Below the pieces are notes generated by a model that saw nothing but the letters and a program-made list of their open reading frames with translations, did no database searches and was not told the origin of the DNA. The position numbers were made by a program, and so were the translations under genes. From CAZLLV01 sp964560325 (lineage in GTDB: Bacteria > Acidobacteriota > Thermoanaerobaculia > Multivoradales > DATKCC01), in NCBI GenBank assembly GCA_964560325.1, contig CAZLLV010000561.1, positions 1 through 64,000 on the forward strand: a stretch of 64,000 nucleotides of DNA, in the 5' to 3' direction. The stretch's first letter is position 1. Every line of letters begins with the position of its first letter. Positions 7,854 to 17,057 of this stretch are shown in pieces.

Positions 7854-8540
7854 TCAAGGGTTCCAGATGACCGGGAAGAGCATCAGCCCCGCCACGGTCA
7901 GGGTGGCATCGTACAGGACCAGAGCCTGCATCTCCTCTCCCGGCGGCTCGCCGGCGACCGCCGCGCGGGTGAGCTGGACGGCGAAGAAGAGCCCGGGCAC
8001 CAGCACGGGTAGCAGGAGGACCGCGAAGAGCGCGCTCTTGCTGCGCGCTTGCGCCACCATCGCCGCCACCAGGGTGCTGCCCGCGGCGAGGCCGTAGCCG
8101 CCCGCCGCGAGCGCCGCCACCAGCAGGAGCGGCCGGCGCGCCTCGAGCTGGACCATCGCCAGGAAGAGCGGCGTGATCAGCGCCTCCAGCAGCAGCACGA
8201 CGGTCAGCCCGTAGAGGAGCTTGCCGGCGAAGAGCGCCGACGGCGTGGCCGCGAGCCGCAGGGCGGTGGCGGTGTGAGTCTCCTCCTCGGCCACGAAGAT
8301 CCGCGGCAGACCCGCGGTGACGGCGAACAGCACGATCAGCCAGAGGACGACGGGCAGCACCGTGACCGCGATCTGCGGCACGGTGCCGAGCGAGCCGAGC
8401 ACCAGGCTCACCACCACGAGCGTGGTGAAGGCGAACAGGCCGAGGGTGTTCAAGGCATAGCGGGTGCGGTACTCGCACCGCCAGTCCTTGACGAAGACCG
8501 CCGCGGCCTCAGCCGCCCAGCGCGAGGCGCGACCGGACAT
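7854..8540 (-). CDS. ccmB: ABC-type heme exporter permease CcmB
   Basis: A 228-residue membrane protein with about six helices. It has the family's N-terminal amphipathic stretch (VFVKDWRCEYRTRYAL), which precedes TM1, and the EEETHTATALRLA cytoplasmic loop near residue 85. CcmB forms the membrane part of the CcmAB transporter that drives heme release from CcmC-CcmE. The ATG at 8540 has GGAG upstream and overlaps the end of ccmA by about 32 nt. Confidence 0.92.
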   Translation of the reverse strand: MSGRASRWAAEAAAVFVKDWRCEYRTRYALNTLGLFAFTTLVVVSLVLGSLGTVPQIAVTVLPVVLWLIVLFAVTAGLPRIFVAEEETHTATALRLAATPSALFAGKLLYGLTVVLLLEALITPLFLAMVQLEARRPLLLVAALAAGGYGLAAGSTLVAAMVAQARSKSALFAVLLLPVLVPGLFFAVQLTRAAVAGEPPGEEMQALVLYDATLTVAGLMLFPVIWNP

Positions 8541-9153
8541 TCGGGATCTCCAGTGGACCGGGGTTGGCGACGACGGCGAGACCGCCGCCTTCGAGGTGGC
8601 GCGCGAGCAGCTCGGTCCCCTGGTCGATGCCGGGGCGGTCGAGGTTCTGGAACGGCTCGTCGAGGAGCAGCAGACGGGGCCGCGCGAGGAGCGCCCAGGT
8701 CCACCGCAGGCGCTGGCGCATGCCGGACGAGAGCGCCCCCGCCGGCCGGTCGTGGGGGAGACCGACCAGGTCGAGCAGCTCGCCGGCGCGCGACTCCGGC
8801 ACATCGCGGAGGCGGCAGAAGAAGCGAAGGTTCTCGAGCGTCGTCAGCTCCTCGTAGAGAGCGAGGTCGGGCGCCACGAAGCCGACCGCTCGCCGGCGCG
8901 CCGCGATGTCGAGCGCCACGCCGTCCTCGCGGTACTCCACCGTGCCGCGCTCCGGGGCGAGCAGCCCGGCGAGCACGCGCAGCAGCGTCGACTTGCCCGA
9001 GCCGTTCGAACCGACCACCAAAAGCGCCTCCCCCGGTCCCACTTCGCCCGACACCCCCGTCAGCACGTGAAGCGGCCCGAACCTGCGGTGCAGGTCGTCG
9101 AAGAGCAGGTGAGCGGACGCATCGGCGGAGGGCACGGGCCGGGAGCGTAGCAA
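8509..9153 (-). CDS. ccmA: Heme exporter ATP-binding protein CcmA
   Basis: A 214-residue ABC ATPase, first gene of ccmABCDEF. Walker A is GSNGSGKST (about residue 48), the signature is a degenerate LSSGMRQR (about 142) as is usual for CcmA, and Walker B is LLLLDEP (about 161) with D-loop QNLD. The H-loop histidine seems to be missing: the strand after the D-loop reads LAVVANPGP where a Thr-His pair is expected. This could reflect specialised or weak ATP hydrolysis, or sequence error. No Shine-Dalgarno is evident before the ATG. Confidence 0.93.
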   Translation of the reverse strand: MLRSRPVPSADASAHLLFDDLHRRFGPLHVLTGVSGEVGPGEALLVVGSNGSGKSTLLRVLAGLLAPERGTVEYREDGVALDIAARRRAVGFVAPDLALYEELTTLENLRFFCRLRDVPESRAGELLDLVGLPHDRPAGALSSGMRQRLRWTWALLARPRLLLLDEPFQNLDRPGIDQGTELLARHLEGGGLAVVANPGPLEIPNVRSRLALGG

Positions 9154-9175
9154 AGCGGCTCGGCCGGAGGCGTCT

Positions 9176-9463
9176 TCAGGCGGCCGAGAGAGGGCGCACC
9201 TTCAGACTGCCGCGCTTCTTCTCGGCCTGCCAGAGGTCGTACTGGATCTGCTGAGCGAGCCAGCTCTCGGCTGTGGTGTCGAACGCCACGGAGAGCCGCA
9301 CCGCCATCTCGGGGCTGATGCCGGCGCGGCCGTTGAGGATCGCGGAGAGGGTCTTGCGGCTCACGTCGAGCGCGCGGGCGGCCTCGGTCACGGTCAGGCC
9401 GAGCGGCTCCAGGCAGAGCTCGCGCAGGACCTCGCCGGGATGCGGTGGATCGTGCATCTGCAT
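9176..9463 (-). CDS. higA: HigA-type antitoxin (XRE family)
   Basis: A 95-residue protein with the HigA opening [13 protein letters not shown] motif ([20 protein letters not shown]) and a helix-turn-helix ([21 protein letters not shown], about residues 27-47). It ends in a basic Lys/Arg tail. HigA neutralises the HigB RNase and represses the operon. The gene follows higB by 11 nt on the same strand, the usual toxin-first order. Two ATGs (9463 and 9457) are possible; the first is used. Confidence 0.9.
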   Translation of the reverse strand: MQMHDPPHPGEVLRELCLEPLGLTVTEAARALDVSRKTLSAILNGRAGISPEMAVRLSVAFDTTAESWLAQQIQYDLWQAEKKRGSLKVRPLSAA

Positions 9464-9474
9464 GCTCTTCACCT

Positions 9475-9756
9475 CTAGTGGTAGTCCTCGTAATCGACGC
9501 GGTCCACGTCGTCGCCATCGAACTCGAAGGTCACCCGCCAGTTGCCGCTCACCACCACCGACCACCGGCCCTTCCCGCTCCCTTTGAGCGCGTGCAGCCG
9601 GAGCCCGGGCAGGTCCATGTCGCGGGGCTCGTTCGCGACGGCGAGACGACCGAGGATCAGGCGTAGTCGCTTCGCATGCTGCGCCTGGATCTTGGCGGTG
9701 CTTCCGCGCGTGAAGAACGCTTCGAGGCCCTTGTGCCGGAAGCCGCGGATCGCCAT
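9475..9756 (-). CDS. higB: HigB-type toxin (RelE superfamily)
   Basis: A 93-residue protein of the HigB/Killer family, ribosome-dependent mRNA interferases. Visible features are [10 protein letters not shown] at the N-terminus, a helical middle, the LHALKG strand (about residue 54) and the [14 protein letters not shown] beta core (about 65-78), ending in DYEDYH. The native partner HigA lies directly downstream. A TACGCT box (9763-9768) ends 6 nt before the ATG with no Shine-Dalgarno, suggesting a leaderless message. Confidence 0.9.
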   Translation of the reverse strand: MAIRGFRHKGLEAFFTRGSTAKIQAQHAKRLRLILGRLAVANEPRDMDLPGLRLHALKGSGKGRWSVVVSGNWRVTFEFDGDDVDRVDYEDYH

Positions 9757-9762
9757 ACGCCG

Positions 9763-9789
9763 AGCGTAACGCGATACGTCTCAGGTTAC
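9763..9789 (-). promoter_or_regulatory. Possible leaderless higBA promoter/operator
   Basis: On the minus strand, TTGTAA is followed 17 nt later by TACGCT (plus 9763-9768), and only 6 nt separate that box from the higB ATG. The 5-bp inverted pair GTAAC/GTTAC (9766-9770 and 9785-9789) overlaps the region and could be part of a HigA operator. The matches are weak. Confidence 0.35.
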
Positions 9790-9838
9790 AAGTACCGGCG
9801 TCGCTTGAGGGCCGGGCAGTGGCGGTACAGAATGCCCC

Positions 9839-11959
9839 GTGCCCACCTCCTCGCGCCTCCTCGCCGTCGCTCTCCTCTCCACGCTCGCCTGCTCCGGCGC
9901 GCCGCGCGCCGCCACATCTCCGGCGGCACCGGAGCCGGACGGCGAGGCGATGCGGGCGGTGCTCCTGTCGCTGGTCGACCAGCAGCTCTACGAGCCGACG
10001 ATCGTGCGGCGGGGGCTGGTGGGGCCGACGGAGGTCCGGCGGGCGACGGCGGTGGCGGTCGGGCGGATCGGCGACCCGGACGGGCTGGAGGCGCTCTACG
10101 CGCTGCTCGCCGACGACGACGTGGAGGTGCGGCGAGAGGCGGCGTTCGCGATCGGCGAGGTGATGGAGGCGCCCGAGCTCCTGGCGACCGGGGGCGAGGC
10201 GCCGGAGGCCAGGGTGCGCGCCGCGGCCCGACTGCTCGACGCCGTCGGCGATCCGGACCGCGACGTCGGCCGCCTGGCGGTCGAAGCGCTCGGCAAGGGC
10301 GGCGTTTCGATCGCGACGGTGGCCGAGCGGCTGGGCGGGATCGAAGACGCGGCGGAGCGGTGGGCGCGGCTCCTGCCGGGGCTCTTCCGCTATCCGGAGC
10401 CCGCGTCGGTGGCGGTGGCGGCCGACTTCCTCGTCAGCGAGACCGCCGCCGACCCCGAGCTCCACCGCTGGGCCGCCTACGCCCTCACCCGGGAGCCGCG
10501 GCCGGAAGCGGTGCCGCACGTCCGCACCCTCGTCGCCGACGCCGACCCGCGCATCCAAGCCTGGGCAGCGCGGGCGCTCGGCCGGATCGGCGACGCCTCC
10601 GACCTGCCGCGGCTCTTCCTGCTCCTCGCGTCCGACGACGCCGGTCCGGTCGTCCACGCCCTCCGCTCGGCCCGCGCGCTGGTCGACGCGAGCGGCGAGG
10701 AGGCGCCGGCCGCGTGGCGCGGACCGCTCGGGCAGCTCGTGGCGGACCCGCGGCCGGGCGTGCGGGTGACGGCGATGGAAGCGTCGGCCGCCTGGCTGCC
10801 GGACGAGACGCTCGGGAGGGCGCTGGCGCGGATCGCCGGGGGCGACGACACGGCCTGGGAGCGGGGCACCGCGCTCGTCGCCCTGGCCGTGGGCGGTGAT
10901 CCGCGGGCGAGCGGCCTGGCGGCCGAGCTGGCCGGGTCGGACGACGAGACGCTCCGGGCGTACGCGGCCGAAGCCGCCGGGGTCCTGGAAGAGGAGGACC
11001 TGCTGGCGATCCTCGCCGACGACCGGCGCGCGCGGGTGCGCCAGGCGGTCCTGGCGGCGCGTCTGGCGCTGACCGGCGAGGAGGGCGCCGAGGGTGCGGC
11101 TCGCGAGCTCGCCCGCGCCGCGCTCCGCGACCCCGACGCCGGCGTGCGGACGACGGCGCTCGGCTGGCTGGTCGACCGCCCGGTGCTGACGGTCCCGGAG
11201 GTGGGCGCCGCCTTCGCCCCGGCATCCGCCGCGGCATCCGCCACAGTCCCAGGGGCACCTGTCGAGCGGACGGTCGAGGAGCTGCTGACCGCGGTCGACG
11301 CGCTGGCGGCCCTGGCGGCGGACGCCGCCGCGGAAGCCGACGACCCGAGGTCCGCCCTGGAGACCGACCCCGCCGTCGGCCTCTTGCTGGCGGTCACCGA
11401 CACGGCCGAGCTGCCGGTGCGCCGACGCGCGGCCGAAGCGCTCGCCGCGCTCGGTCTGCCGCGGCCCGACCCGGGGCACCACCCGACGCGACTCCCACCC
11501 GCCGTCTACCGCAGCGTTCTCGAACAGGCCGCCGCGCCGCGCACCGTCGAGATGGTCACCCGGCGCGGCGCGGTGACGATCCGCCTCGACTGCCCGCGGG
11601 CGCCGCTCACCTGCCTGAGCTTCCTCCAGCTCGTCCGCCAGGGGTACTACGACGGCCTCGCCTTCCACCGGGTGGTGCCCGACTTCGTGGTCCAGACGGG
11701 CGACCCGCGCGGCGACGGCTGGGGCGGACCGGGCTACACGATCCGCGACGAGATCGGCCGCCTCCGCTACGGCCGCGGTGTGGTCGGCATGGCGCTCGCC
11801 GGCCCCGACACCGGCGGCAGCCAGCTCTTCGTCACCCTCGCGCCGCACCCCCACCTCGACGGCGGCTACACCGCCTTCGGCGAGGTGGTCGAGGGGATGG
11901 AGGTGCTCGACGAGATCCGCCAGGGGGACCGGATCGTCACGGTCCGCGAGGTGCCGTGA
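9839..11959 (+). CDS. HEAT-repeat lipoprotein fused to cyclophilin-type peptidyl-prolyl isomerase
   Basis: A 706-residue protein starting at GTG, with a lipoprotein signal (hydrophobic run then LSTLAC with Cys at about residue 19), so it is probably attached in the periplasm. Residues about 40-500 are alpha-helical HEAT-like repeats, many with the pattern D-x-x-V-R-x-x-A (for example [17 protein letters not shown]). Residues about 570-706 form a short bacterial cyclophilin: [55 protein letters not shown]. The active-site Arg (FHR) and the FVVQTGD motif are present. It probably helps fold exported proteins, with the repeats acting as a docking scaffold. The end overlaps the glycosyltransferase start by GTGA. 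Confidence 0.88.
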   Translation: MPTSSRLLAVALLSTLACSGAPRAATSPAAPEPDGEAMRAVLLSLVDQQLYEPTIVRRGLVGPTEVRRATAVAVGRIGDPDGLEALYALLADDDVEVRREAAFAIGEVMEAPELLATGGEAPEARVRAAARLLDAVGDPDRDVGRLAVEALGKGGVSIATVAERLGGIEDAAERWARLLPGLFRYPEPASVAVAADFLVSETAADPELHRWAAYALTREPRPEAVPHVRTLVADADPRIQAWAARALGRIGDASDLPRLFLLLASDDAGPVVHALRSARALVDASGEEAPAAWRGPLGQLVADPRPGVRVTAMEASAAWLPDETLGRALARIAGGDDTAWERGTALVALAVGGDPRASGLAAELAGSDDETLRAYAAEAAGVLEEEDLLAILADDRRARVRQAVLAARLALTGEEGAEGAARELARAALRDPDAGVRTTALGWLVDRPVLTVPEVGAAFAPASAAASATVPGAPVERTVEELLTAVDALAALAADAAAEADDPRSALETDPAVGLLLAVTDTAELPVRRRAAEALAALGLPRPDPGHHPTRLPPAVYRSVLEQAAAPRTVEMVTRRGAVTIRLDCPRAPLTCLSFLQLVRQGYYDGLAFHRVVPDFVVQTGDPRGDGWGGPGYTIRDEIGRLRYGRGVVGMALAGPDTGGSQLFVTLAPHPHLDGGYTAFGEVVEGMEVLDEIRQGDRIVTVREVP

Positions 11960-13074
11960 CGACCGTCCTGGCGCTCGGGGTCGGGGCGGTCTTCCTCGCC
12001 CTGGCGCTCCGGGTCGACCGGTGGCGGAGGTACGCGCCGCCCCTCGCCCCGGCGGACGGCGCGGCGGAGGAGCAGGGGGCGGTCACCGTGCTGCTGCCGG
12101 CCCGGGACGAGGAGGGGAACGTCGAAGCGTGCGTCCGCGGGCTGCTGGCGCGAACGGGCGAGCCGCCGGTCCCGGCGCGGGTCGTGGTGATCGACGACGG
12201 CTCCGAGGACCGGACGGCCGAGATCGTCCGGCGGATGGCGGCCGAGGAGCCGCGGGTCGAGCTGGTCGCGGCGCCGCCGCTCCCCGCCGGCTGGAAGGGG
12301 AAGGTCCACGCCCTCGAGACCGGCCTCGGCCTCGTGGAGACGCCCTGGCTCCTCTCGACCGACGCCGACACCCGGCACCACCCCGACCTGCTCGCCCGCG
12401 CCCTCGCGACCGCCCGCGAGCGGCGGCTCGACTCGCTCTCGGTCACCGGCTTCGAGGAGGCGTGCGGCCCGGGGGAGAACCTGGTCACGCCGGTCGTCTT
12501 CGCTCTTCTCGACGCGCTGCTCGGCGACTGGGGACCGGCGGCGGCCGGCGAGACCGAGATCGCGAACGGGCAGTTCTTCCTGGTGCGGGCGGCCGCCCTC
12601 CGCACCGCCGGCGGCTTCGCCAGCCTGCGCAGCGCCGCCCTCGACGACGTGACCCTCGCCCGGACACTGCGCGCCGCCGACTTCCGCCACGGCTTCCTGC
12701 GCGCGCCGGAGCTGCTGCGCGTGCGCATGTACCGAGGTTTCCGCGCGACCTTCCGCGGCTGGCGCCGCAACCTGGGCGCGATCTTCGCCGGCCGGCGGCG
12801 CGACGCGGCGCTCGTCCTCTCGGCGCTCCTCGCCCCGCCGGCGCTGCTCGCGGCGCTGCTCCTCGGCGGGCACGGCCTCCCGGCGCTCCTCCTCTGGGCC
12901 TGCGGCGCAGCCGCGTCGGCCGTCCTCCGGCGCGGCAGCGGCCACGCGCCGGCCTACGGTCTTCTGTACCCCCTGGACGCCCTCGTCACCGGCTCCTGCC
13001 TCGCCCTCGGCCTGCGCGACGCGGCACGCGGCGCGCTCGCGTCCTGGAAAGGTCGCCCCGTGCGGCTCGAGTAG
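11956..13074 (+). CDS. Family 2 glycosyltransferase, membrane-anchored
   Basis: A 372-residue protein: an N-terminal helix (residues 2-18), a GT-A domain with [14 protein letters not shown] (about 43), [10 protein letters not shown] (about 76), the metal-binding STDADT (about 134) and NGQFFLV (about 197), then two to three C-terminal helices. The topology resembles HpnB/CrtQ-like transferases that act on lipid or carotenoid acceptors at the cytoplasmic membrane face; the substrate is unknown. It starts at a GTG overlapping the upstream stop. The neighbouring sulfotransferase hints at surface glycan or lipid decoration, which is inference only. Confidence 0.82.
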   Translation: MTTVLALGVGAVFLALALRVDRWRRYAPPLAPADGAAEEQGAVTVLLPARDEEGNVEACVRGLLARTGEPPVPARVVVIDDGSEDRTAEIVRRMAAEEPRVELVAAPPLPAGWKGKVHALETGLGLVETPWLLSTDADTRHHPDLLARALATARERRLDSLSVTGFEEACGPGENLVTPVVFALLDALLGDWGPAAAGETEIANGQFFLVRAAALRTAGGFASLRSAALDDVTLARTLRAADFRHGFLRAPELLRVRMYRGFRATFRGWRRNLGAIFAGRRRDAALVLSALLAPPALLAALLLGGHGLPALLLWACGAAASAVLRRGSGHAPAYGLLYPLDALVTGSCLALGLRDAARGALASWKGRPVRLE

Positions 13075-13144
13075 GAGCGTCACGAAACTCCAGAATGCCG
13101 GCACTTACCGTGTAACCGTCGAACAACCTCCCGATCCCATCGCG

Positions 13145-13162
13145 GCGGCCCGCCCGGGCCGC
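13145..13162 (+). other. GC-rich hairpin between glycosyltransferase and sulfotransferase
   Basis: GCGGCCC and GGGCCGC form a perfect 7-bp stem with a 4-nt loop. No T-run follows. It lies 20 nt before the sulfotransferase ATG, so it may be a weak terminator for the upstream gene or a leader structure. Confidence 0.4.
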
Positions 13163-13181
13163 GAGGAGCCTCTTCCCTTTC

Positions 13182-14102
13182 ATGAACGTCCCGCTCGCGC
13201 CCAATCGGCCGAACTTCTTCATCGTCGGTGCCCCCCGGTCCGGAACCGGTTCGCTCTACCTGTACCTGAAGCAGCACCCGGAGGTCTACGTCTCCCTGCT
13301 CAAGGAGCCGCAGTTCTTCGGCGCCGACCTGGCGCGCAACCCGCCGGGCATCCGCGACGAGGACGTCTACCTGGAGCTGTTCGAGCTGGGGAACGACCGG
13401 CCGCTTCGGGGGGAGGCGTCGGTCTGGTACCTGTCGTCGCTCCAGGCCCCGTACGAGATCCGCGCCTTCTCGCCCGAGGCGAAGATCGTGATCCTGCTGC
13501 GCGAGCCGGCGGAGATGGCCTGGTCGCTCCACGCGCTCCACGTGCAGAACGGCGACGAGAATCTCACGGGCTTCGAGGAGGCGCTCGCGGCGGAGCCCGC
13601 GCGGCGAGGCGGCCGGAGTCTCCCGGCGGGCACGCCCGCCGCGGAGGCGCTGCAGTACGCGGAAGCCGCGCGCTACGCGCCCAAGGTGGAGCGCTACCTC
13701 GACGTGTTCGGCCCGGAGAACGTCTGCTGCGTGCTGTTCGACGACCTGGTGCGCGACTCGGGGATCACCTGTCGCCGGGTGCTCGAGTTCCTGGGCGCCG
13801 ACCCGGAGCTCCGCGTCGAGCTGGACGCGGAGCGGGCGCGCGAGCGGGTTCGGATGATGGTCGCGCGGCAGCTCCGGAGCGCTTCGCCCGAGGTGCGGCG
13901 GCGGGTGCGATGGGAGCAGGCGCGGCGACACGAGAGTCCTCCGCGCTCGCCGCTCGACCACCGAGTGGCCGCGCGGCTCCGGGAGCGGCTGGCCGGGGAC
14001 ACCCTCTGGCTGGGCGAGCTGATCGGCCGCGACCTCTCGCCGTGGTTGCGCGGGGAGCGGGTGGGGGTGGCGCAGGTGGCGGGCTCCGTGGCCGAGGCGT
14101 AG
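13182..14102 (+). CDS. PAPS-dependent sulfotransferase
   Basis: A 306-residue protein of the heparan-type sulfotransferase family. The 5'-phosphosulfate loop is FFIVGAPRSGTGSLY (residues 10-24). KEPQFFG (about 42) is the usual catalytic-site segment, and the 3'-phosphate region is IVILLREPAEMAWS (about 102-115). It transfers sulfate from PAPS to a carbohydrate or other hydroxyl acceptor, which cannot be predicted. The ATG follows GAGGAG at a longer than usual spacing. Sulfotransferases near glycosyltransferases often modify exopolysaccharide, which fits the upstream gene. Confidence 0.85.
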   Translation: MNVPLAPNRPNFFIVGAPRSGTGSLYLYLKQHPEVYVSLLKEPQFFGADLARNPPGIRDEDVYLELFELGNDRPLRGEASVWYLSSLQAPYEIRAFSPEAKIVILLREPAEMAWSLHALHVQNGDENLTGFEEALAAEPARRGGRSLPAGTPAAEALQYAEAARYAPKVERYLDVFGPENVCCVLFDDLVRDSGITCRRVLEFLGADPELRVELDAERARERVRMMVARQLRSASPEVRRRVRWEQARRHESPPRSPLDHRVAARLRERLAGDTLWLGELIGRDLSPWLRGERVGVAQVAGSVAEA

Positions 14103-14124
14103 GGGCGTGCGCGCGCCCCACCCC

Positions 14125-14140
14125 TGCTAGACTCCCATCG
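14125..14140 (+). promoter_or_regulatory. Extended -10 promoter for a leaderless message
   Basis: TGC-TAGACT (14125-14133), an extended -10 element, ends 7 nt before the ATG at 14141. No Shine-Dalgarno lies upstream. Transcription would begin at or next to the start codon. Confidence 0.55.
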
Positions 14141-14689
14141 ATGAAGAGGCCGCTTTCGCGCACGCTCTCCGTCCGGCGGGTCGCCGGGGCGGTGCTGCTC
14201 GCCGCCGTGCCGGTGCTCGCCTGCGCGGCCGAAGAGGAGTCGCCGGCCGCGATCGTCGGCCCGACCACGCGCGAGGCGATCGAGGCGGCCGATCCGTCGT
14301 GGGTCGCGGCCACGGTCGAGGCCGAGATCGACGTGGACGACGCGGCGGCGCTCGCGGCGGTCGATCCGGGCGCCGAGGTGACGGTCTTCCTCGGCACCTG
14401 GTGCGACGACAGCCGCCGCGAGGTGCCGCGCTTCTGGCGCGCGCTCGACCAGGTCGGCGGCCTCGTTCCCTTCGAGATCGAGTACGTCGCCGTCGACCGA
14501 GACAAGCGAGAGCCGGCCGACCGGGTCGAGCCCGCCGGGGTCCTCTACGTTCCGACCTTCGTCGTCCGCCGTGGCGGCGAGGAGGTCGGCCGGGTGGTCG
14601 AGACCTCCCCGAACGGCATCGAGACCGACCTCCTGGCGCTCCTCACCGGCGAAGCTTCCGGCGTCCTCTCCGACCGCGACGACGTCTGA
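14141..14689 (+). CDS. Thioredoxin-like lipoprotein with CxxS active site
   Basis: A 182-residue exported protein with a signal ending VPVLACAAE, a probable lipobox with Cys at about residue 25. The fold is thioredoxin-like: VTVFLGTWCDDSRREVPRF (about 84-102), EYVAVDRDK and the cis-Pro strand VLYVPTFVVRR (about 138-148). The active site is WCDDS, so the second cysteine is replaced by serine. This is the monothiol form, which fits mixed-disulfide capture rather than full dithiol exchange. The ATG at 14141 was chosen because it gives the signal peptide and follows a -10 box. Confidence 0.75.
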   Translation: MKRPLSRTLSVRRVAGAVLLAAVPVLACAAEEESPAAIVGPTTREAIEAADPSWVAATVEAEIDVDDAAALAAVDPGAEVTVFLGTWCDDSRREVPRFWRALDQVGGLVPFEIEYVAVDRDKREPADRVEPAGVLYVPTFVVRRGGEEVGRVVETSPNGIETDLLALLTGEASGVLSDRDDV

Positions 14690-14749
14690 CCCCGCCGAGA
14701 CCCCCGCCTGCAACCTTCGCATCCCCCCTCCGTACTGACGACTGACGCC

Positions 14750-15337
14750 ATGGCCCGCGAGGCGGTGCAGCCCACCGACGAGGAGCTGGTGGAACAGATC
14801 CTCGGCGGCGCGCGGGAGCGCTTCGGCGACCTGGTGGAGCGTTACCAGGGCCGCCTGGTGAACTACCTGTACCGGCTGCTCCGCAACACCGAGGACGCTC
14901 ATGAGCTGTCGCAGGAGGTCTTTGTCAAGGTGTACCAGGCGCTCGACCGCTACGACCCGCGGTACCGCTTCTCGACCTGGATCTTCCGGGTGGCGCAGAA
15001 CGCCGCGATCGACGAGATCCGCAAGCGGCGCATCCGCCTCGTCTCCTTCGAAGGACGGGAAGACGAGGCCGGGGAGACGCGGGAGTGGGAGCCGGTCAGC
15101 CCGGAGCGCGGGCCGTATCGCGAGCTGCGCAACGTCGAGCGGAGCGGAGCGATCCAGGACGCGATCGAGAAGCTCCCCTGGGAGTACCGGGAGCTGATCG
15201 TGCTCCGGCACTTCGGCGAGCTGTCGTACGACGAGATCGCACGTCTCAAGACGATGCCGCTGGGCACCGTGAAGAACAAGCTGTTCCGAGGGCGGCAGAT
15301 GCTCAAGGAAGAGCTGGCGGATTACTTGCTGGACTGA
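14750..15337 (+). CDS. ECF-family RNA polymerase sigma factor
   Basis: A 195-residue sigma-70 family factor with region 2 (FGDLVERYQGRLVNYLYRLL, DAHELSQEVFVKVYQ, FSTWIFRVAQNAAIDEIRKR) at about 25-95 and region 4 (AIEKLPWEYRELIVLRHFGE, SYDEIARLKTMPLGTVKNKLFRGRQ) at about 140-187, linked by an acidic stretch. It is RpoE-like and directs RNA polymerase to a specific promoter set. The downstream gene has the zinc-binding and membrane features of an anti-sigma factor, so the pair probably responds to an envelope signal. Confidence 0.93.
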   Translation: MAREAVQPTDEELVEQILGGARERFGDLVERYQGRLVNYLYRLLRNTEDAHELSQEVFVKVYQALDRYDPRYRFSTWIFRVAQNAAIDEIRKRRIRLVSFEGREDEAGETREWEPVSPERGPYRELRNVERSGAIQDAIEKLPWEYRELIVLRHFGELSYDEIARLKTMPLGTVKNKLFRGRQMLKEELADYLLD

Positions 15338-15399
15338 CCCGGATCGGGATGGTCGAGACGACCGGGCGGCGAAGACGCGGAGATACGAGGAGCGAAGAG

Positions 15400-16038
15400 A
15401 TGAACGACCGAGCGCAAGGGGCCGGGCACGAGCAGCTCCGGGAGTGGATCACTCTCGAGCGGGAGCCGGGGGATCTGCTTTCCCTGGACGAGCGGCGCCG
15501 CCTCGCGGAGCACGTGGCCGGCTGCCGCGAATGCCGAGAGGAGCGCGAGGCCTACGCGCGGCTCGATGCGCTCCTCGCCGAGGACGCCGTGCCGGTGCGC
15601 GACGGCTTCCGAGACGACGTGATGGCGTCGCTCTCCGCCGCCGGATGGGAGGGGCGGGCACCGCGCGCCTGGCGCCTGCCGGTCGCGGTGATGGCGGCCC
15701 TCGCGATCGCCGCCGGCTGGATCGTGGCGAGCCCGGCGGCCGGCGGCGGCACGGTCGGTGCGCTCGGCGGCGCCCTGGCCGCCCTGGGCGACATGGCGGC
15801 CACCGGCCTGCTCGCCGCGAGCGGCCTGCTCTGGGCCTCGTGGCGGGGCTTCGGCCTCGCCGTCGACGCGTACCTCGCCCCGGGGGCGGCGATCGCGCTC
15901 TTCGTCCTGGTGGTGAGCCTCGACGTCCTCCTGCTGTCGATCCTGGTCCGCCACGGCAAGGCGGCGCCGGAGGAGGCGGGCACCGAAGGCGGAGGACGGA
16001 AGGCCGAGCTCACCTGGCGCCGCGGCAAGCGCTTCTGA
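15400..16038 (+). CDS. Membrane-anchored zinc-finger anti-sigma factor
   Basis: A 212-residue protein. Near residue 35 it carries HVAGCRECREE, the HxxxCxxC core of zinc-binding anti-sigma domains, followed by one or two hydrophobic segments (about 90-110 and 150-180) and a short basic tail. It should hold the upstream ECF factor at the inner membrane until a signal arrives. The ATG at 15400 has AGGAG 8 nt upstream; an in-frame ATG at 15349 would add 17 residues but lacks such a site. Confidence 0.82.
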   Translation: MNDRAQGAGHEQLREWITLEREPGDLLSLDERRRLAEHVAGCRECREEREAYARLDALLAEDAVPVRDGFRDDVMASLSAAGWEGRAPRAWRLPVAVMAALAIAAGWIVASPAAGGGTVGALGGALAALGDMAATGLLAASGLLWASWRGFGLAVDAYLAPGAAIALFVLVVSLDVLLLSILVRHGKAAPEEAGTEGGGRKAELTWRRGKRF

Positions 16039-16058
16039 TCCTTCCGCGGGCCGTGACC

Positions 16059-17021
16059 ATGCGACGTATCGCTCTCGCCGCCGCGATCCTCGGCCTGGCG
16101 GCCACGGCCTCGCCGCCGGTGCTCGGCGCCCCCTCCGGCGAAACGCCCGCCGACGATCCGTCCGAGACCGCGCTGGTGATCCGCGAAGGGAGCCTCGCAC
16201 GCCGCCAGGTGGTGGCGGTGGGCCGCGACGTGGTGGTCGCCGGCGAGGCGCTCTCCGACGTGGCGGCGCTCGACGGCTCGGTGCGGGTGACCGGCTCCGT
16301 CTCCGGTGACGTGATCGTCCTGGGCGGCGACGTGGAGCTCGGCCCGTCGTCGCGCGTCGGCGGCGACGTGTTCGCGGTCGGCGGACGGATCGACGCGGCC
16401 ACCGGCGCCACCGTCGAGGGGCGCACCGTCGCCCATCCGACGGCCTCCGCGGTCTGGCTCACCCTCCTCGAAGGGCCGTCGCTCGGCACGTCGGCGACCA
16501 CGCCGGTGATCCTGGGCGCGAAGCTCGCCCTGATGGCCGCCTGGATGGCGCTGACTCTTCTCCTCTTCGCCGCCTCCGGCCGGGAGGTGCTCTCGACCTC
16601 GGAGACGGTGCGCCGCGAACCGTTCCGCTGCTTCGTCACCGGGCTGACCGGCGTCCTGGCGCTGGCGCTCACGGCGATCGCCTTCGGCGCCCTCGCGCCG
16701 GCGATCGCCGGCGCTCCGCTCCTGGTCCTGGTGATCCTCTTCGCCCTGCTGCTCAAGCTCTGGGGGATGGTCGCCGTCTTCCACGCGCTGGGCGAGCGGG
16801 CGCTGCGCTTGGCCCGGCGCCCCCGGGCGCTGGCGCTCAACGCCGCGACCGCCGGGCTGCTGCTGCTCGGCGTGATGAAGTTCGTGCCGATGGTGGGCGC
16901 CTGGGTGTGGACGGTCGCGACGCTGATCGGCGTCGGTGCCTCGCTCACCTCGAAGTTCGGGCGTCAGGAGGCGTGGTTCCGGATCGGCGAGCTCGACGCC
17001 CCCGCCGCCCGCCGCGTCTGA
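16059..17021 (+). CDS. Exported bactofilin-like (polymer-forming) membrane protein
   Basis: A 320-residue protein with a signal peptide (residues 1-23), a short beta-solenoid region of Gly/Val/Asp repeats (VVAVGRDVVVAGEALSDVAA and similar, about 45-120) like polymer-forming cytoskeletal proteins, then four or so membrane helices (about 145-310). The solenoid should face the periplasm. It follows the sigma/anti-sigma pair closely and is likely part of that operon, either as a target or as an envelope sensor. Confidence 0.72.
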   Translation: MRRIALAAAILGLAATASPPVLGAPSGETPADDPSETALVIREGSLARRQVVAVGRDVVVAGEALSDVAALDGSVRVTGSVSGDVIVLGGDVELGPSSRVGGDVFAVGGRIDAATGATVEGRTVAHPTASAVWLTLLEGPSLGTSATTPVILGAKLALMAAWMALTLLLFAASGREVLSTSETVRREPFRCFVTGLTGVLALALTAIAFGALAPAIAGAPLLVLVILFALLLKLWGMVAVFHALGERALRLARRPRALALNAATAGLLLLGVMKFVPMVGAWVWTVATLIGVGASLTSKFGRQEAWFRIGELDAPAARRV

Positions 17022-17057
17022 CGCCCTCCCGCCCGTCTCCCTCGATCGCGGGCCGGT

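Noticed and set aside
9464..11854. Long minus-strand open frame opposite the HEAT-cyclophilin gene, running into higA
   Set aside because: Only its last 95 codons (higA) show a real protein; the rest is the antisense of a repeat protein.
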